Numbered from the stretch's first letter, positions 1 to 8,007 are shown. The stretch is DNA of 24,934 nt from JANQGH01 sp039819285 (GCA_039819285.1 JBCBSH010000039.1:1-24934), one strand, 5' to 3'. Notes: generated by a model not told the origin, from the letters alone. Translations and numbers: made by a program.

Positions 1-21
1 CGCGAAGAAGCTGAAGGGCAC
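1..21 (-). CDS. Possible start of a further operon gene (partial, runs off left edge)
   Basis: A GTG codon at 19-21 (minus strand) opens a frame reading MPFSFFA to the window edge. It is preceded by an AGAGGAGA-like Shine-Dalgarno stretch about nine bases upstream. It lies 32 bp downstream of the second permease stop and in the same direction, so it would be the next gene of the uptake operon. Only seven codons are visible, so no function can be given, and the start is inferred from the ribosome-binding site alone. Confidence 0.35.
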
Positions 22-53
22 GGCGTGCGTCTCCTCTGATCGAATTCGGTCGG

Positions 54-893
54 TCACAGCTTGCCCATCCCGGCGGCGAGCACGTTTTCCTTCATCAGCC
101 TCTCGGCGATAAAGAAGATGATCAGCGTCGGCGCCAGCAGGATGAAGGTGACCACGGCGGCGGTCGGGAAGATCAGGATTTCGCCGCCGAGATAGGACCA
201 CAGGCGCACCGACAAGGGCTGAACCCCGGGAGCGCCGACCATGAACGTCTTCTCGAAATCCTCGAACGACGAGATGAAGCTGAGCAGCCCACCCGCCAGA
301 AAGCCGGGCCAGGCCATCGGCAACGCAATGCGCATCAAGGCGCGGCGCGGGCTGGCGCCCAGCGTTCGTGCTGCCAGCATCAACTCACCGGGAATGCCCT
401 CAAGGGTCGCGGTCAAGATGCGGATCATCAGTGGCAAGGTGCCGACGGTCTGCACCAGGATCACGCCGAGCACGGTTTGCGTGAGGCCCAGCCGGAAGAA
501 AATCTCGCCCAGCGAGACCGCCACGACAATGCCCGGCACGATCATGGGCGCCAGCACGAACACCTCCACGGCGCGCTTGATCCTGAACGGGAAGTGGGCA
601 AGCGCCCAGGCGGTCGGAAAGGCCAGCGCCCCGGTCAGGAACGTAACGGTTGTCGAGATGATGAGGCTGAGGACCAAGGACCCGATGATGCCTCGGTCCG
701 CCAACACCTCGCGCCACGGTTCGACGGAGTAGGAGGTCGGCACGATGTCCGGCGGATACCAGCCGACGGCGGGGTCGTAAAACGCCCACAAGGCGATGAC
801 GACCAACGGTACGAACATGACTAGCGCCAGATAGCCATACAGGCCGACCGCCAGCCACCTCCCCTCGCGCCTTTGCCGTCTCGTGTCGCTCAT
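54..893 (-). CDS. ABC transporter permease, PotC-like (second membrane subunit)
   Basis: This is a binding-protein-dependent ABC permease of 279 residues, the usual size for PotC-type subunits. About six hydrophobic segments are visible, the first near residues 14-36. The cytoplasmic EAA loop that docks onto the ATPase lies around residues 170-200 (ELMLAARTLGAS, then LPMAWPG). The chosen ATG (MSDTRRQRREGRW) overlaps the stop of the upstream permease in an ATGA, which suggests translational coupling. A longer reading of the same frame up to 1316 exists but runs antisense-like through the neighbouring permease and shows no membrane pattern there. With the adjoining permease, ATPase and binding protein it would form an importer of the polyamine/iron/sugar-phosphate (PotABCD/AfuABC-like) class. 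The family assignment is firm; the substrate is unknown. Confidence 0.9.
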   Translation of the reverse strand: MSDTRRQRREGRWLAVGLYGYLALVMFVPLVVIALWAFYDPAVGWYPPDIVPTSYSVEPWREVLADRGIIGSLVLSLIISTTVTFLTGALAFPTAWALAHFPFRIKRAVEVFVLAPMIVPGIVVAVSLGEIFFRLGLTQTVLGVILVQTVGTLPLMIRILTATLEGIPGELMLAARTLGASPRRALMRIALPMAWPGFLAGGLLSFISSFEDFEKTFMVGAPGVQPLSVRLWSYLGGEILIFPTAAVVTFILLAPTLIIFFIAERLMKENVLAAGMGKL

Positions 894-1792
894 GACCGCG
901 ACCCCCGGCGCGCGTGGCTGCCCGTCAACCGGCCGATGAGGCTGTAGTAGGCCAACAGCACGAAGATCGCAGCGACCGATAAAAGCGTGCCCATGGCGTA
1001 GACAATCGGCCAGTTGCCGCGCCGAAAGCCCTGCTCGTACATGTGAACCGACAGGGGCAGCGGGTATGCCGGTCCCAGCAGGTTGGGGATGGCGTAAGAG
1101 CCGAGGCTGGAGATGAAGGTCAGCAGCACGGCGGCGGAGATGCCGGGTAGCGCCAACGGCAACTGAATGCGCAACAGCACGGTCAAGCGCCCCGCGCCTA
1201 GCGTGCGTGCGGCGTGCAGAACGTCCCGATTGATCGCCGACATCGCGCCGCCGATGATCAGGGTCATGAAGGGAACGTTCTTCCACGTCGAGGCCAGGAT
1301 GGCGCCAATGCCCCACTCGTCGCGCACCATGCGCGGCAGGTCGATGCCCAGCGGTTCCGCGATGCGGCTGAGCATGCCGCCACGGTCAAGCATGACCATG
1401 ACCAGGAAGGCCGCGACAATGCCGGGCACGACCAGGGGAATGCGATAGAGCGCGCCAAAGATGCGCCGGCCTGGAAAGGTCGCTTGCAAGAGCGCAGCCA
1501 GCACCACACTGATGACCAGCGCCACGACCGTCGGTGCGATCGCCAGCCACAGCGAAAAGAACAGACCATCGATGTAGACCGGTTCGCTGAACAGCTCGAC
1601 CCAGAGATCGAACGTGAACACGCCGTCCAGATTCGTGAAACTGCCGACAACCGTTCGCAAGAGCGGTAGGCCGAAGAAGAAGAGGAGATACCCGGCGCCG
1701 GGCAGCAAGAGCAGCAGGATCGTCCTGTTGCGGGCCCATTGATCGCGCTTAGCCATTGCGCGACGCGTGTGGTCTTCGGTGATCGCCGTCAT
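890..1792 (-). CDS. ABC transporter permease, PotB-like (first membrane subunit)
   Basis: This is a 300-residue inner-membrane permease. A short charged N-terminal stretch is followed by a strong hydrophobic helix (about residues 24-48), further helices, and an EAA loop near residues 190-220 (VLHAARTLGAGR, then LPLALPG). That loop contacts the ATP-binding subunit in this family. The start ATG overlaps the stop of the ATPase gene (ATGA), and its own stop overlaps the next permease start in the same way, so the three genes are packed as one translationally coupled block. The order ATPase, PotB-like, PotC-like is typical of PotABC-type importers. The transported compound cannot be read from the permease. 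Confidence 0.9.
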   Translation of the reverse strand: MTAITEDHTRRAMAKRDQWARNRTILLLLLPGAGYLLFFFGLPLLRTVVGSFTNLDGVFTFDLWVELFSEPVYIDGLFFSLWLAIAPTVVALVISVVLAALLQATFPGRRIFGALYRIPLVVPGIVAAFLVMVMLDRGGMLSRIAEPLGIDLPRMVRDEWGIGAILASTWKNVPFMTLIIGGAMSAINRDVLHAARTLGAGRLTVLLRIQLPLALPGISAAVLLTFISSLGSYAIPNLLGPAYPLPLSVHMYEQGFRRGNWPIVYAMGTLLSVAAIFVLLAYYSLIGRLTGSHARRGSRS

Positions 1793-2850
1793 GCCAGCGC
1801 CTCGGCAGAGCCGTGGCGCCCGCGCCGCAGCAGGTGCAGACTTTTCGGCGGGCTGAGCCGCACCGGGGTGCCGATGTCGATCAGGTCGTTCTGCGTGCCG
1901 GCGACATTCACGCGAACCCGGACACCGCCAGCATCAACGACATAATTGGTGCCGGCGCCCAAAAACATCCGCTCGGCGATTTCGCCATGCGGATCGCTGC
2001 CATTCGCGGCAGAGATAGCGATGTCCTCGGGCCGGATGGCCACGCCCGCCGGATCGTCGATCTCAGGGTTTTCGACAGGACGCTGGTCGCCCCAGGGCAG
2101 ACGACAGCGATCACCGTCCAGGCGCGCCTCGATGACATTGGTGCGGCCGAGGAACTCCGCCGTGAAGCGAAAGATTGGCCGGCGATACAGCGACACCGGG
2201 TCGCCGCGCTCAACGATTTCGCCGCTGAACATGATGACGATTTCATCGGCCAGCGCCATGGCCTCGACCTGATCGTGGGTGACGTAGATCGACGTAACCC
2301 CAAGCCTGCGCTGCAGTGCCCGAAGCTGGTCGCGCAGACTGTCGCGCAGCTTGGCGTCCAGATTGGACAGCGGCTCGTCGAACAGCAGCACGTCGGGTTC
2401 GATAACAATGGCCCTGGCCAGCGCCACGCGCTGTTGCTGGCCGCCGGAAAGCTGGCGTGGCAGCCGGCCGGCCATCGCCTCCATATCGACCAGATGCAGC
2501 GCTTGGGCCACGCGCTGCTTGATCTCCGATCGTGGCAGCCGGCGCATTTCCAGACCGAATGCCAAGTTCTTGAACACGCTCATATGCGGGAACAGGGCAT
2601 AGCTCTGAAACACCATGCCGAAGTTGCGCCGCTCCGGCGGTACTCCGTCGATCCGACGATCGCCCAGCCAGATGCCGCCCTCGGTCGGGTCCGTGATGCC
2701 GGCCACGCTGCGCAGCAAGGTCGTCTTACCGCATCCCGACGGTCCCAGCAGCGTAACCAGTTGGCCGTCCGGTACCTCGAGGTCGACGCCATCAAGGGCC
2801 CGGACCTGATCGAACGCCTTGGTCAGGCCGCGAATGGAAAGCCCAGCCAT
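1789..2850 (-). CDS. ABC transporter ATP-binding protein, PotA-like
   Basis: This is the energising subunit of the importer, 353 residues. All nucleotide-binding motifs are present: Walker A GPSGCGKT (residues 36-43), Q-loop region FQSYALFPH (81-89), signature LSGGQQQR (134-141), Walker B VLLFDEP (154-160) and H-loop THDQ (His192). The roughly 120 C-terminal residues match the position of a TOBE-type accessory domain, as in PotA/UgpC/FbpC proteins. The start ATG lies about 80 bp after the binding-protein stop, the largest gap inside this operon, and the stop overlaps the next permease in an ATGA. The motifs look intact and it should be an active ATPase. The substrate depends on the binding protein. 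Confidence 0.93.
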   Translation of the reverse strand: MAGLSIRGLTKAFDQVRALDGVDLEVPDGQLVTLLGPSGCGKTTLLRSVAGITDPTEGGIWLGDRRIDGVPPERRNFGMVFQSYALFPHMSVFKNLAFGLEMRRLPRSEIKQRVAQALHLVDMEAMAGRLPRQLSGGQQQRVALARAIVIEPDVLLFDEPLSNLDAKLRDSLRDQLRALQRRLGVTSIYVTHDQVEAMALADEIVIMFSGEIVERGDPVSLYRRPIFRFTAEFLGRTNVIEARLDGDRCRLPWGDQRPVENPEIDDPAGVAIRPEDIAISAANGSDPHGEIAERMFLGAGTNYVVDAGGVRVRVNVAGTQNDLIDIGTPVRLSPPKSLHLLRRGRHGSAEALA

Positions 2851-2931
2851 GTTCAGACTTGATCGGTTGCCTTGTTATCGAGTGCGAAATGGGGGTGCCC
2901 GTCGATCGACCGGCACCCCACAGGATCGCGC

Positions 2932-4185
2932 CTAGTTGCCGGCGAGCACTGTTGCGTCGAAGTGGTCCCGCGTGGCGTTGTAAAGCGGCCGCGGGATCGT
3001 TACCCGCGCGCGCTCCGCGAACTGGGCCGTCGGGATCAGGCGCGCGGCCTCTTCCGGCGAGAACACAGCCGTCGGGTCGATGTCAGTACGCGCGGTCCGC
3101 GAGCCGTTGACCTGCAGCTTCTCAAGCTGGATGTCCTCCGACATGAAGAAGTCCATCATCAAGAGCGCCGCCGCCGGCGCCGTTCCGTCCGCCGGCAGGA
3201 ACAGCCCGTCGCCGCCCCCGACCTGGCCTTCCTCCAACAGATACTGCCGCGTCGTCGGCGGCAGCAGGCCGCGCCCCATGAAGTCATAGGCCATGTCCTC
3301 CCAGGCGGTTCCGAGATACCCGGCGCCGTTGGCGACCAGGGTCAGCGTGTCGGAGTTGCCCGTGCTCAACTCCACGACCGGCAACAGGGCGTTGTAATAG
3401 TCCCAGACCGGCTGCAGACAGTCACTGGCGGCATAGGCCTCGGCGTCCTCCTGGGAAATGCTGTAGTTGGACAGGGCCGCACGGCACTCATCGCCTTCAA
3501 CCATGTCCAGCATGACCGATTGCAAAAAACCGCCGCCCGAACCACCGCCGGATGGCGAGGTCAGGACGAAGCGGCCTTCATTGGCCTGGGCCCAGGCCAA
3601 CAAATCCTCGAAGTTGGTCGGCGCGGTGCCCTCGTCGATAAAGCGGGTGTTGTAGACGATCGAGGTTTGATTGCGGTGGAACGGCAGATAGATGCCGCCA
3701 TGATGATGGCCTTCGGTCATCGTCGCCAGGTTCTCGTCAACCGTCGCCGCGCTTGGCAGCACTTGATAGAGCGGCAGGTTGGCCATGGCGCCCGCGTCTT
3801 CCAGCGTGCGTTGCATGCTCGAACCTATGAAGTAAAGATCGGCCGGGGCGTCGGCGCCGGCATTCATCGCCGCCATAAGCTGTTGTGCGGCGGCATCGCC
3901 ATTGCCGCGCACATACTCGACGGAAATGCCGTACTCCTCTTCGAACGCAGGGATCAGGCGCTCGCTGAACAGCGGGCCAAACGAATTGGTGAAGTCGAAG
4001 AAGGTCACCGATCCCTCCGCCTGGGCGGCGGGCACGACGACATCGTAGAAGTTCTCGGCCGTCAAACTGCTCAGATCGAACGGTGCTTCGACATTGAAAC
4101 TGTCGCCGCCGACGGGTTCGACTGCCTGGGCAGCGGTGGCAATAGCACAGACGGCAACGGTTGCAAGCAGGGTACGTGCGTTCAT
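2932..4185 (-). CDS. Extracellular solute-binding protein of the ABC importer
   Basis: This is the periplasmic receptor of the importer, 417 residues. A Sec signal peptide is visible: MNARTLL, a hydrophobic core, then an AQA cleavage motif at residues 19-21. The mature protein has the layout of family-1-type binding proteins (GSVTFFDFTNSFGPLFSE near the N-terminus, later APADLYFIGSS and TSIVYNTRF), as in polyamine, iron or sugar-phosphate receptors. The start is supported by an AGGAG ribosome-binding site about seven bases upstream and by an ATGA overlap with the phosphatase stop. A longer open frame reaching 4779 is a shadow of the phosphatase gene. The ligand is not evident. The adjacent phosphatase makes a phosphorylated polyol or sugar a reasonable guess, but that is inference. 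Confidence 0.88.
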   Translation of the reverse strand: MNARTLLATVAVCAIATAAQAVEPVGGDSFNVEAPFDLSSLTAENFYDVVVPAAQAEGSVTFFDFTNSFGPLFSERLIPAFEEEYGISVEYVRGNGDAAAQQLMAAMNAGADAPADLYFIGSSMQRTLEDAGAMANLPLYQVLPSAATVDENLATMTEGHHHGGIYLPFHRNQTSIVYNTRFIDEGTAPTNFEDLLAWAQANEGRFVLTSPSGGGSGGGFLQSVMLDMVEGDECRAALSNYSISQEDAEAYAASDCLQPVWDYYNALLPVVELSTGNSDTLTLVANGAGYLGTAWEDMAYDFMGRGLLPPTTRQYLLEEGQVGGGDGLFLPADGTAPAAALLMMDFFMSEDIQLEKLQVNGSRTARTDIDPTAVFSPEEAARLIPTAQFAERARVTIPRPLYNATRDHFDATVLAGN

Positions 4186-5093
4186 TTCTCTGCTCCTTGG
4201 TTGGGGTCTCCGAAGGGAACTGTGGTGGCTGGGCCACCGCCCCCGACCGATGGCCGGGGGGGTTGCTGCGCCGCTGGCCGCCCGATCAAGCGGCCTTGGA
4301 GTTGCGGCGGCATCAGGTTCAAGAGCGGTTGGGCGATGGCGGCAGTCGCAGCAAATGCCGGCGCGCCCTGGCGAAGACCGTCCTGCCCGACATAGTCGAG
4401 CGTCTTGGCGCCGGCGCAGGCCGCGATATAGAGGCCGCCAACCGCGTCCCAGGGGTTCATGTGAGGCTCGAAATAGCCGTCGAGGCGACCGGCCGCGACA
4501 TGTGCCAGCGACAGTGCGCCGGAGCCCAGACGGCGGTATTCGATGCTCGCGGACACCAGTTCGCTGACGACGGAACCATTCAGGTTGCCGGGGTGTCGCT
4601 CGGAAAAGCCGAGCCCGACGACCGCGCCGCTGAGGTTCCGTCGCCCGCTGACGGCAAGTTCGCGATTGGCGCCGTCGAACGCCTTGCCGTCCGTGGCCGC
4701 AAAAAGCTCGTCTGCCTCCGGGTCGCAAATCCAGGCGGCGCGCGGCTGGCCCTCGCCAATCAGCGCCAACGACACGCAATAGTAGGAAAGTCCAGTCGCG
4801 AAGTTGGTCGTGCCATCGATCGGGTCGATCAACCAGATCCAGCCCGTCTCGACAGACGATCCGTCGCTATCGAGGCCCAACTCCTCGCCGAACACGGCGT
4901 CTGTTGGAAAGGCTTCCTTGATTCGCCGCCGCAGGTCGGTCTCGATTGCCGTATCGACCTCCGTGACGATATCGTTCGGCGCCTTTTCCTGGATCTCGAG
5001 GGTGGGATCGCGAAACCGGGTCCGAGCAAAAGAAGCGGCGTCAAGCGCCATGGCTCGGCCCAGCGCCAGGCGACGGTCGTAGGCCTGCATCAT
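4182..5093 (-). CDS. Inositol monophosphatase family protein
   Basis: This is a Mg-dependent phosphatase of the IMPase/FBPase-like superfamily, 303 residues, predicted cytoplasmic. The metal-site motifs are all present: GEE (residues 69-71), DPIDGTTNF (90-98) and the C-terminal NPWDAVGG (213-220). Relatives hydrolyse inositol phosphates, histidinol phosphate, 3'-phosphoadenosine phosphates or sugar phosphates; the sequence does not decide which. It is the second gene of the operon, coupled by ATGA overlaps to the regulator before it and the binding protein after it. It may therefore act on the imported compound. The last 40 or so residues (from about 262) form a Pro/Gly/Gln-rich tail beyond the usual family end. 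Confidence 0.88.
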   Translation of the reverse strand: MMQAYDRRLALGRAMALDAASFARTRFRDPTLEIQEKAPNDIVTEVDTAIETDLRRRIKEAFPTDAVFGEELGLDSDGSSVETGWIWLIDPIDGTTNFATGLSYYCVSLALIGEGQPRAAWICDPEADELFAATDGKAFDGANRELAVSGRRNLSGAVVGLGFSERHPGNLNGSVVSELVSASIEYRRLGSGALSLAHVAAGRLDGYFEPHMNPWDAVGGLYIAACAGAKTLDYVGQDGLRQGAPAFAATAAIAQPLLNLMPPQLQGRLIGRPAAQQPPRPSVGGGGPATTVPFGDPNQGAEK

Positions 5094-6127
5094 TGATCGC
5101 GCCGCAAGGTTGCGCGCGGCACAAAGGTTGCCGGCACATAGGTGATATCGGCCGACGTTGGGGGTGTCCGGCCGGCCACCCGCTCCGCGACGAAGTCGAC
5201 GATGCGATCGGTCATGACCTCCAGCGGCTGGCGGAAGGTGGTCAGCCGGTACGGCGTGTAGCTGGCCTCCGGCAAGTCATCGAAACCAATCAGAGCGACG
5301 TCCTCGGGCACGCCGACGCCGAACTCGCGCAGATGGTCCATGAAGCCAAGCGCCAACGCATCGTTCGCCGCGAACACCGCATCCGGGCGCCGCGATCGGG
5401 GCAGGGCAAGAAATCGGGCGCCCGCCGTCTTGCCATACTCTCGGCTCAGATCGGGATAGTTCCAGACGACGGCGCGCTTGCCGTGCTGCCCCATCGCGTC
5501 GGTGTAGCCAGCCGCGCGCATTCTGCTGGCCCAGGCATCGTCCGGCCCGGCAATCATGATCGGGCGACGGGCGCCGTCTTCTGTAAGCGCGGTCGCGGCA
5601 TGCATGCCGGCACGATGATTATCGGTGGCGATCGAAAACGCGCCCTCATGGTCCGCACCCCTGTTCAGCGTGACCAGAAAGCGGCCTTGCTTGTGTAGGG
5701 CTTCGGCAAACTCGGGCGTTACGCTGCCGACGCTGACGATGACACCCTTGGTCTGCCAGCTCAGCGCCTCAGCCAGCAGCTCGTCGGTGCCGGCGTCCTT
5801 GCGTGCGTGAAAGACCAGTGGCCGCAGGGCCAGGCGGTCAAGCGCCTCCAGCAATCGCGACATGACCTGGGCCCGCCAGGCATAGCCAAGGCGCGATGTC
5901 ACGATGGCGACCAGGGGTGTGTCGCCTGACACCATGGATCGGGCCAGGGCATTGGGCTGCCAGCCGAGATCGGCCGCGACCTTCAAGATGTGCTCACGCG
6001 TTTCGGCGGCCACTCGGCCGTTGCCGGAAAAGGCACGGCTGACCAGCGACTGGGAGACGCCGGCCTTGCGCGCCACGTCCCAAGAGGTCAGCCGAGTGCC
6101 GGGAGAAAGGGCTTTGTCCTGAACCAA
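5090..6127 (-). CDS. LacI-family transcriptional regulator
   Basis: This is a repressor-type regulator of 346 residues from the TTG start proposed here. The helix-turn-helix is clear (SWDVARKAGVSQSLVSRAF, residues 15-33), followed by the hinge helix (PNALARSM, 58-65) and a periplasmic-binding-protein-like effector domain. That domain includes the typical FAANDALALGFM and VALIGFDD segments. An ATG at 6214 in the same frame would give 375 residues, but it would translate straight through both palindromic operators and put about 45 residues ahead of the HTH, where family members have few. I therefore prefer TTG 6127, which has a weak GGTGA upstream. Its stop overlaps the phosphatase start (ATGA). 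It probably represses its own operon, with the imported ligand or its product as inducer. The start is uncertain; the family is not. Confidence 0.88.
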   Translation of the reverse strand: MVQDKALSPGTRLTSWDVARKAGVSQSLVSRAFSGNGRVAAETREHILKVAADLGWQPNALARSMVSGDTPLVAIVTSRLGYAWRAQVMSRLLEALDRLALRPLVFHARKDAGTDELLAEALSWQTKGVIVSVGSVTPEFAEALHKQGRFLVTLNRGADHEGAFSIATDNHRAGMHAATALTEDGARRPIMIAGPDDAWASRMRAAGYTDAMGQHGKRAVVWNYPDLSREYGKTAGARFLALPRSRRPDAVFAANDALALGFMDHLREFGVGVPEDVALIGFDDLPEASYTPYRLTTFRQPLEVMTDRIVDFVAERVAGRTPPTSADITYVPATFVPRATLRRDQ

Positions 6128-6146
6128 GTCATCACCGTCTTTTGTC

Positions 6147-6164
6147 TGCGCATAGGTATGCGCA
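6147..6164. promoter_or_regulatory. Palindromic operator copy 1 (LacI-type site)
   Basis: The sequence TGCGCATAGGTATGCGCA has perfect 8-bp arms around a two-base centre. It sits 19 bp upstream of the proposed regulator start, at the position expected for the transcription start of the minus-strand operon. The second copy is its exact reverse complement. A site at this position next to a LacI-family gene is the expected arrangement for autorepression. That the neighbouring regulator binds it is inferred. Confidence 0.8.
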
Positions 6165-6171
6165 AACGTCG

Positions 6172-6201
6172 AATGTACGCCCTGCGCATACCTATGCGCA
6201 A
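6172..6201 (-). promoter_or_regulatory. Possible promoter of the uptake operon
   Basis: On the minus strand TTGCGC (6201-6196) and TACATT (6177-6172) are separated by 18 bases and resemble -35 and -10 boxes (three and four of six consensus matches). The -35 element overlaps operator copy 2, and the predicted start falls at the edge of operator copy 1. This is classic repression geometry. The boxes alone are weak; the call rests mostly on their fit with the operators. Confidence 0.35.
6183..6200. promoter_or_regulatory. Palindromic operator copy 2 (LacI-type site)
   Basis: The sequence TGCGCATACCTATGCGCA is the exact reverse complement of copy 1. It lies 36 bp away (start to start), so the two sites face opposite ways. 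The arms are perfect over 8 bp. Two identical sites about 3.4 helical turns apart allow two repressor dimers to occupy the promoter together. It lies within the longer open frame of the regulator, which is a reason to reject that longer start. Confidence 0.8.
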
Positions 6202-6297
6202 GACGCCTGACCATATCAGTCGGACGGTTTCAGCTTTCTGGAGCTTTGGTTGCGGTTTCGTGACGTTTGCCGTCTGAACATCGCGGCGGTGTCTGAG

Positions 6298-8007
6298 TTA
6301 AGTCGTGAAGTACAGACCGATCGACACGTTGGTGCCGCGCGCCGACGATTCCATACGGTCGGGATAGACGCCGGTCAAAAAGTCCGCCAGGCCGTAGGAA
6401 AAGGACTCCTCCTCCAGGAAAACCCGGCGCTTGACCCCGACGTTCGGCAGCGAGAGTAGGGTTCCGGAGTAATCCAGGCCGACGACCAACGTGAAGTCGT
6501 CGTAGCTGATTTGGGCCCTCAGATCGCCGGTGATCAGGTGGGCACGCTCGATATGGTCGAGCACCTGGTCGCACGTCGATACCGCGCGATCGATAATGTC
6601 ATCAGCGACCCCCCAGGCTTTGCCTCGATCGCGCAGCAATCCCGACAAATCCTCGCGCGCGTGAGCCGTCTCGTCGACCTCCAAGGCCGCTTTGCGCGTG
6701 CTGCCAAGCCGAAAAATCAGATGCAGAACCAATGCGGTGACCACCGCCACGGACAGCATCGTGTTGGTCAGCGGTTGCAGGATCTGAGGCAGGCGTGTGA
6801 AGAAGGTGTGATACACCTCGCGCCCGAGGCCCATGACCATTGGCACGCCGATCACGAAGGTCATGCGCGTATCGATGTTGCGCGACACCATGATCTGGAT
6901 GCCGCCGGCGATCATGAACGAGGCCGTGAACAGAAGGGCGGCACCGACCACGGCCTGGGGCAGCAAGACGAACAGGGCGCCGATCTTGGGGCTGAAGGCG
7001 AAGACGACAAGAATGGCGGCGGCGGCGAATGCGATAACCCGGCTTGTCGCGCCGGAGGCCTTTGACACGCCGACCAGGCTGGGGCCCGTGTTCATGCCGG
7101 TCACGCCCGCCAGGCCGCCAAGCAAACAGCCGATCCCGTCGGCATAAACGCCGCCCTTGATCGAGGTCAGATCCGGCCGCTTCCAATCGGCGTCATTGAT
7201 CTTCTGACACGTCGTGATGACCCCGACCGTCCGCAATGCCGCCGCAATGCCCGCCACCAGAAAGGCCGGGACAAGCGAGGCCTCGAACGCATAGTCGATA
7301 TGCTGCAGGCTTGGCAGGGCAACCACCGCGGCGTCGTCCATGGTCTGCCAGCTTTCGGCCGGCACATGTCCGAGAAGAACGGCCAATAGAAGGCCGAACA
7401 CGATCCCGATCATCGAGCACATCAGCCGCGCCATACCGCTCGACCAGACCGCCAGGCCGACGATGCTGGCCAGCGTCGCGCCGGCGATCACCAGATGTGT
7501 GGTGTAGGTCGCACCGCCGAATTCCTCGATGCCCAGCAAATGGTCGAAGGCCACGAGCCCGAGCTGGATGCCGACAATGGCGACGATGAAGCCGCTGATC
7601 GCTGGCGGAAACACGACGCGCAGGCGCCGCAGGAAGCTGGCGATAACGATCTCAACCGCGCCGGCGAAGATGGTCAGCCCGAAGACAGCCGGCAGCCCGC
7701 CACTTTCGGCCGCCAACACCGACGGTCCGAGATAAATCGCGGAGAACACGGGCGGCGCGAGGTAGCCCGAGCCGATTGGCCCCTTTCGCAAGGCTTGGAG
7801 GACGGAGGCAATGGCGATGGCCACCATGCCGAGGCTGACGGCACTGACCATCGCCTCGTGTGACGCGTTGGCGGCGCGGAAAATGATCACCACCATCACG
7901 AGATAGATCGACAACAGCGCGGCGTGCTGAAGGCCGAGCGCGATCAAGCGCGGCAAAGGCGGCCGGTCGTCGACGGCGTAGATCAGATCATCAGGTCGCT
8001 TCGCCAT
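6298..8007 (-). CDS. NCS2-family nucleobase permease with extra C-terminal domain
   Basis: This is an inner-membrane transporter of the nucleobase:cation symporter-2 (uracil/xanthine permease) family, 569 residues from the chosen ATG (MAKRPDDLIYAV). Family marks are GLQHAALLS at the first helix and GGVYADGIGCLLGGLAG followed by NTGPSLVGVSKASGATSR in the central conserved region. About a dozen hydrophobic helices end near residue 432. Ordinary members stop there, at roughly 430-460 residues. This one continues for about 137 soluble residues whose order (helix, paired strands, LDYSG, then GLADFLTG and RGTNVSIGLYF at the end) resembles a degenerate GHKL/anti-sigma-type fold. The longer frame to 8067 adds 20 unlikely residues. 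It is a single gene, divergent from the next one. Transported substrate unknown. Confidence 0.85.
   Translation of the reverse strand: MAKRPDDLIYAVDDRPPLPRLIALGLQHAALLSIYLVMVVIIFRAANASHEAMVSAVSLGMVAIAIASVLQALRKGPIGSGYLAPPVFSAIYLGPSVLAAESGGLPAVFGLTIFAGAVEIVIASFLRRLRVVFPPAISGFIVAIVGIQLGLVAFDHLLGIEEFGGATYTTHLVIAGATLASIVGLAVWSSGMARLMCSMIGIVFGLLLAVLLGHVPAESWQTMDDAAVVALPSLQHIDYAFEASLVPAFLVAGIAAALRTVGVITTCQKINDADWKRPDLTSIKGGVYADGIGCLLGGLAGVTGMNTGPSLVGVSKASGATSRVIAFAAAAILVVFAFSPKIGALFVLLPQAVVGAALLFTASFMIAGGIQIMVSRNIDTRMTFVIGVPMVMGLGREVYHTFFTRLPQILQPLTNTMLSVAVVTALVLHLIFRLGSTRKAALEVDETAHAREDLSGLLRDRGKAWGVADDIIDRAVSTCDQVLDHIERAHLITGDLRAQISYDDFTLVVGLDYSGTLLSLPNVGVKRRVFLEEESFSYGLADFLTGVYPDRMESSARGTNVSIGLYFTT

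Noticed and set aside
54..1316. A 420-codon minus-strand frame reaching into the neighbouring permease
   Set aside because: Residues before MSDTRRQRRE are a shadow of the upstream permease with no membrane pattern. The ATGA overlap fixes the start at 893.
2872..4395. A 507-codon plus-strand frame antisense to the binding protein
   Set aside because: Arg/His/Gln-rich translation with no motif, explained by G/C third-position bias of the minus-strand gene.
2932..4779. A 615-codon minus-strand frame covering the binding protein plus an N-terminal extension
   Set aside because: The part above 4185 is an alternate reading of the phosphatase gene, Arg-rich and without motifs. The signal peptide and ribosome-binding site place the start at 4185.
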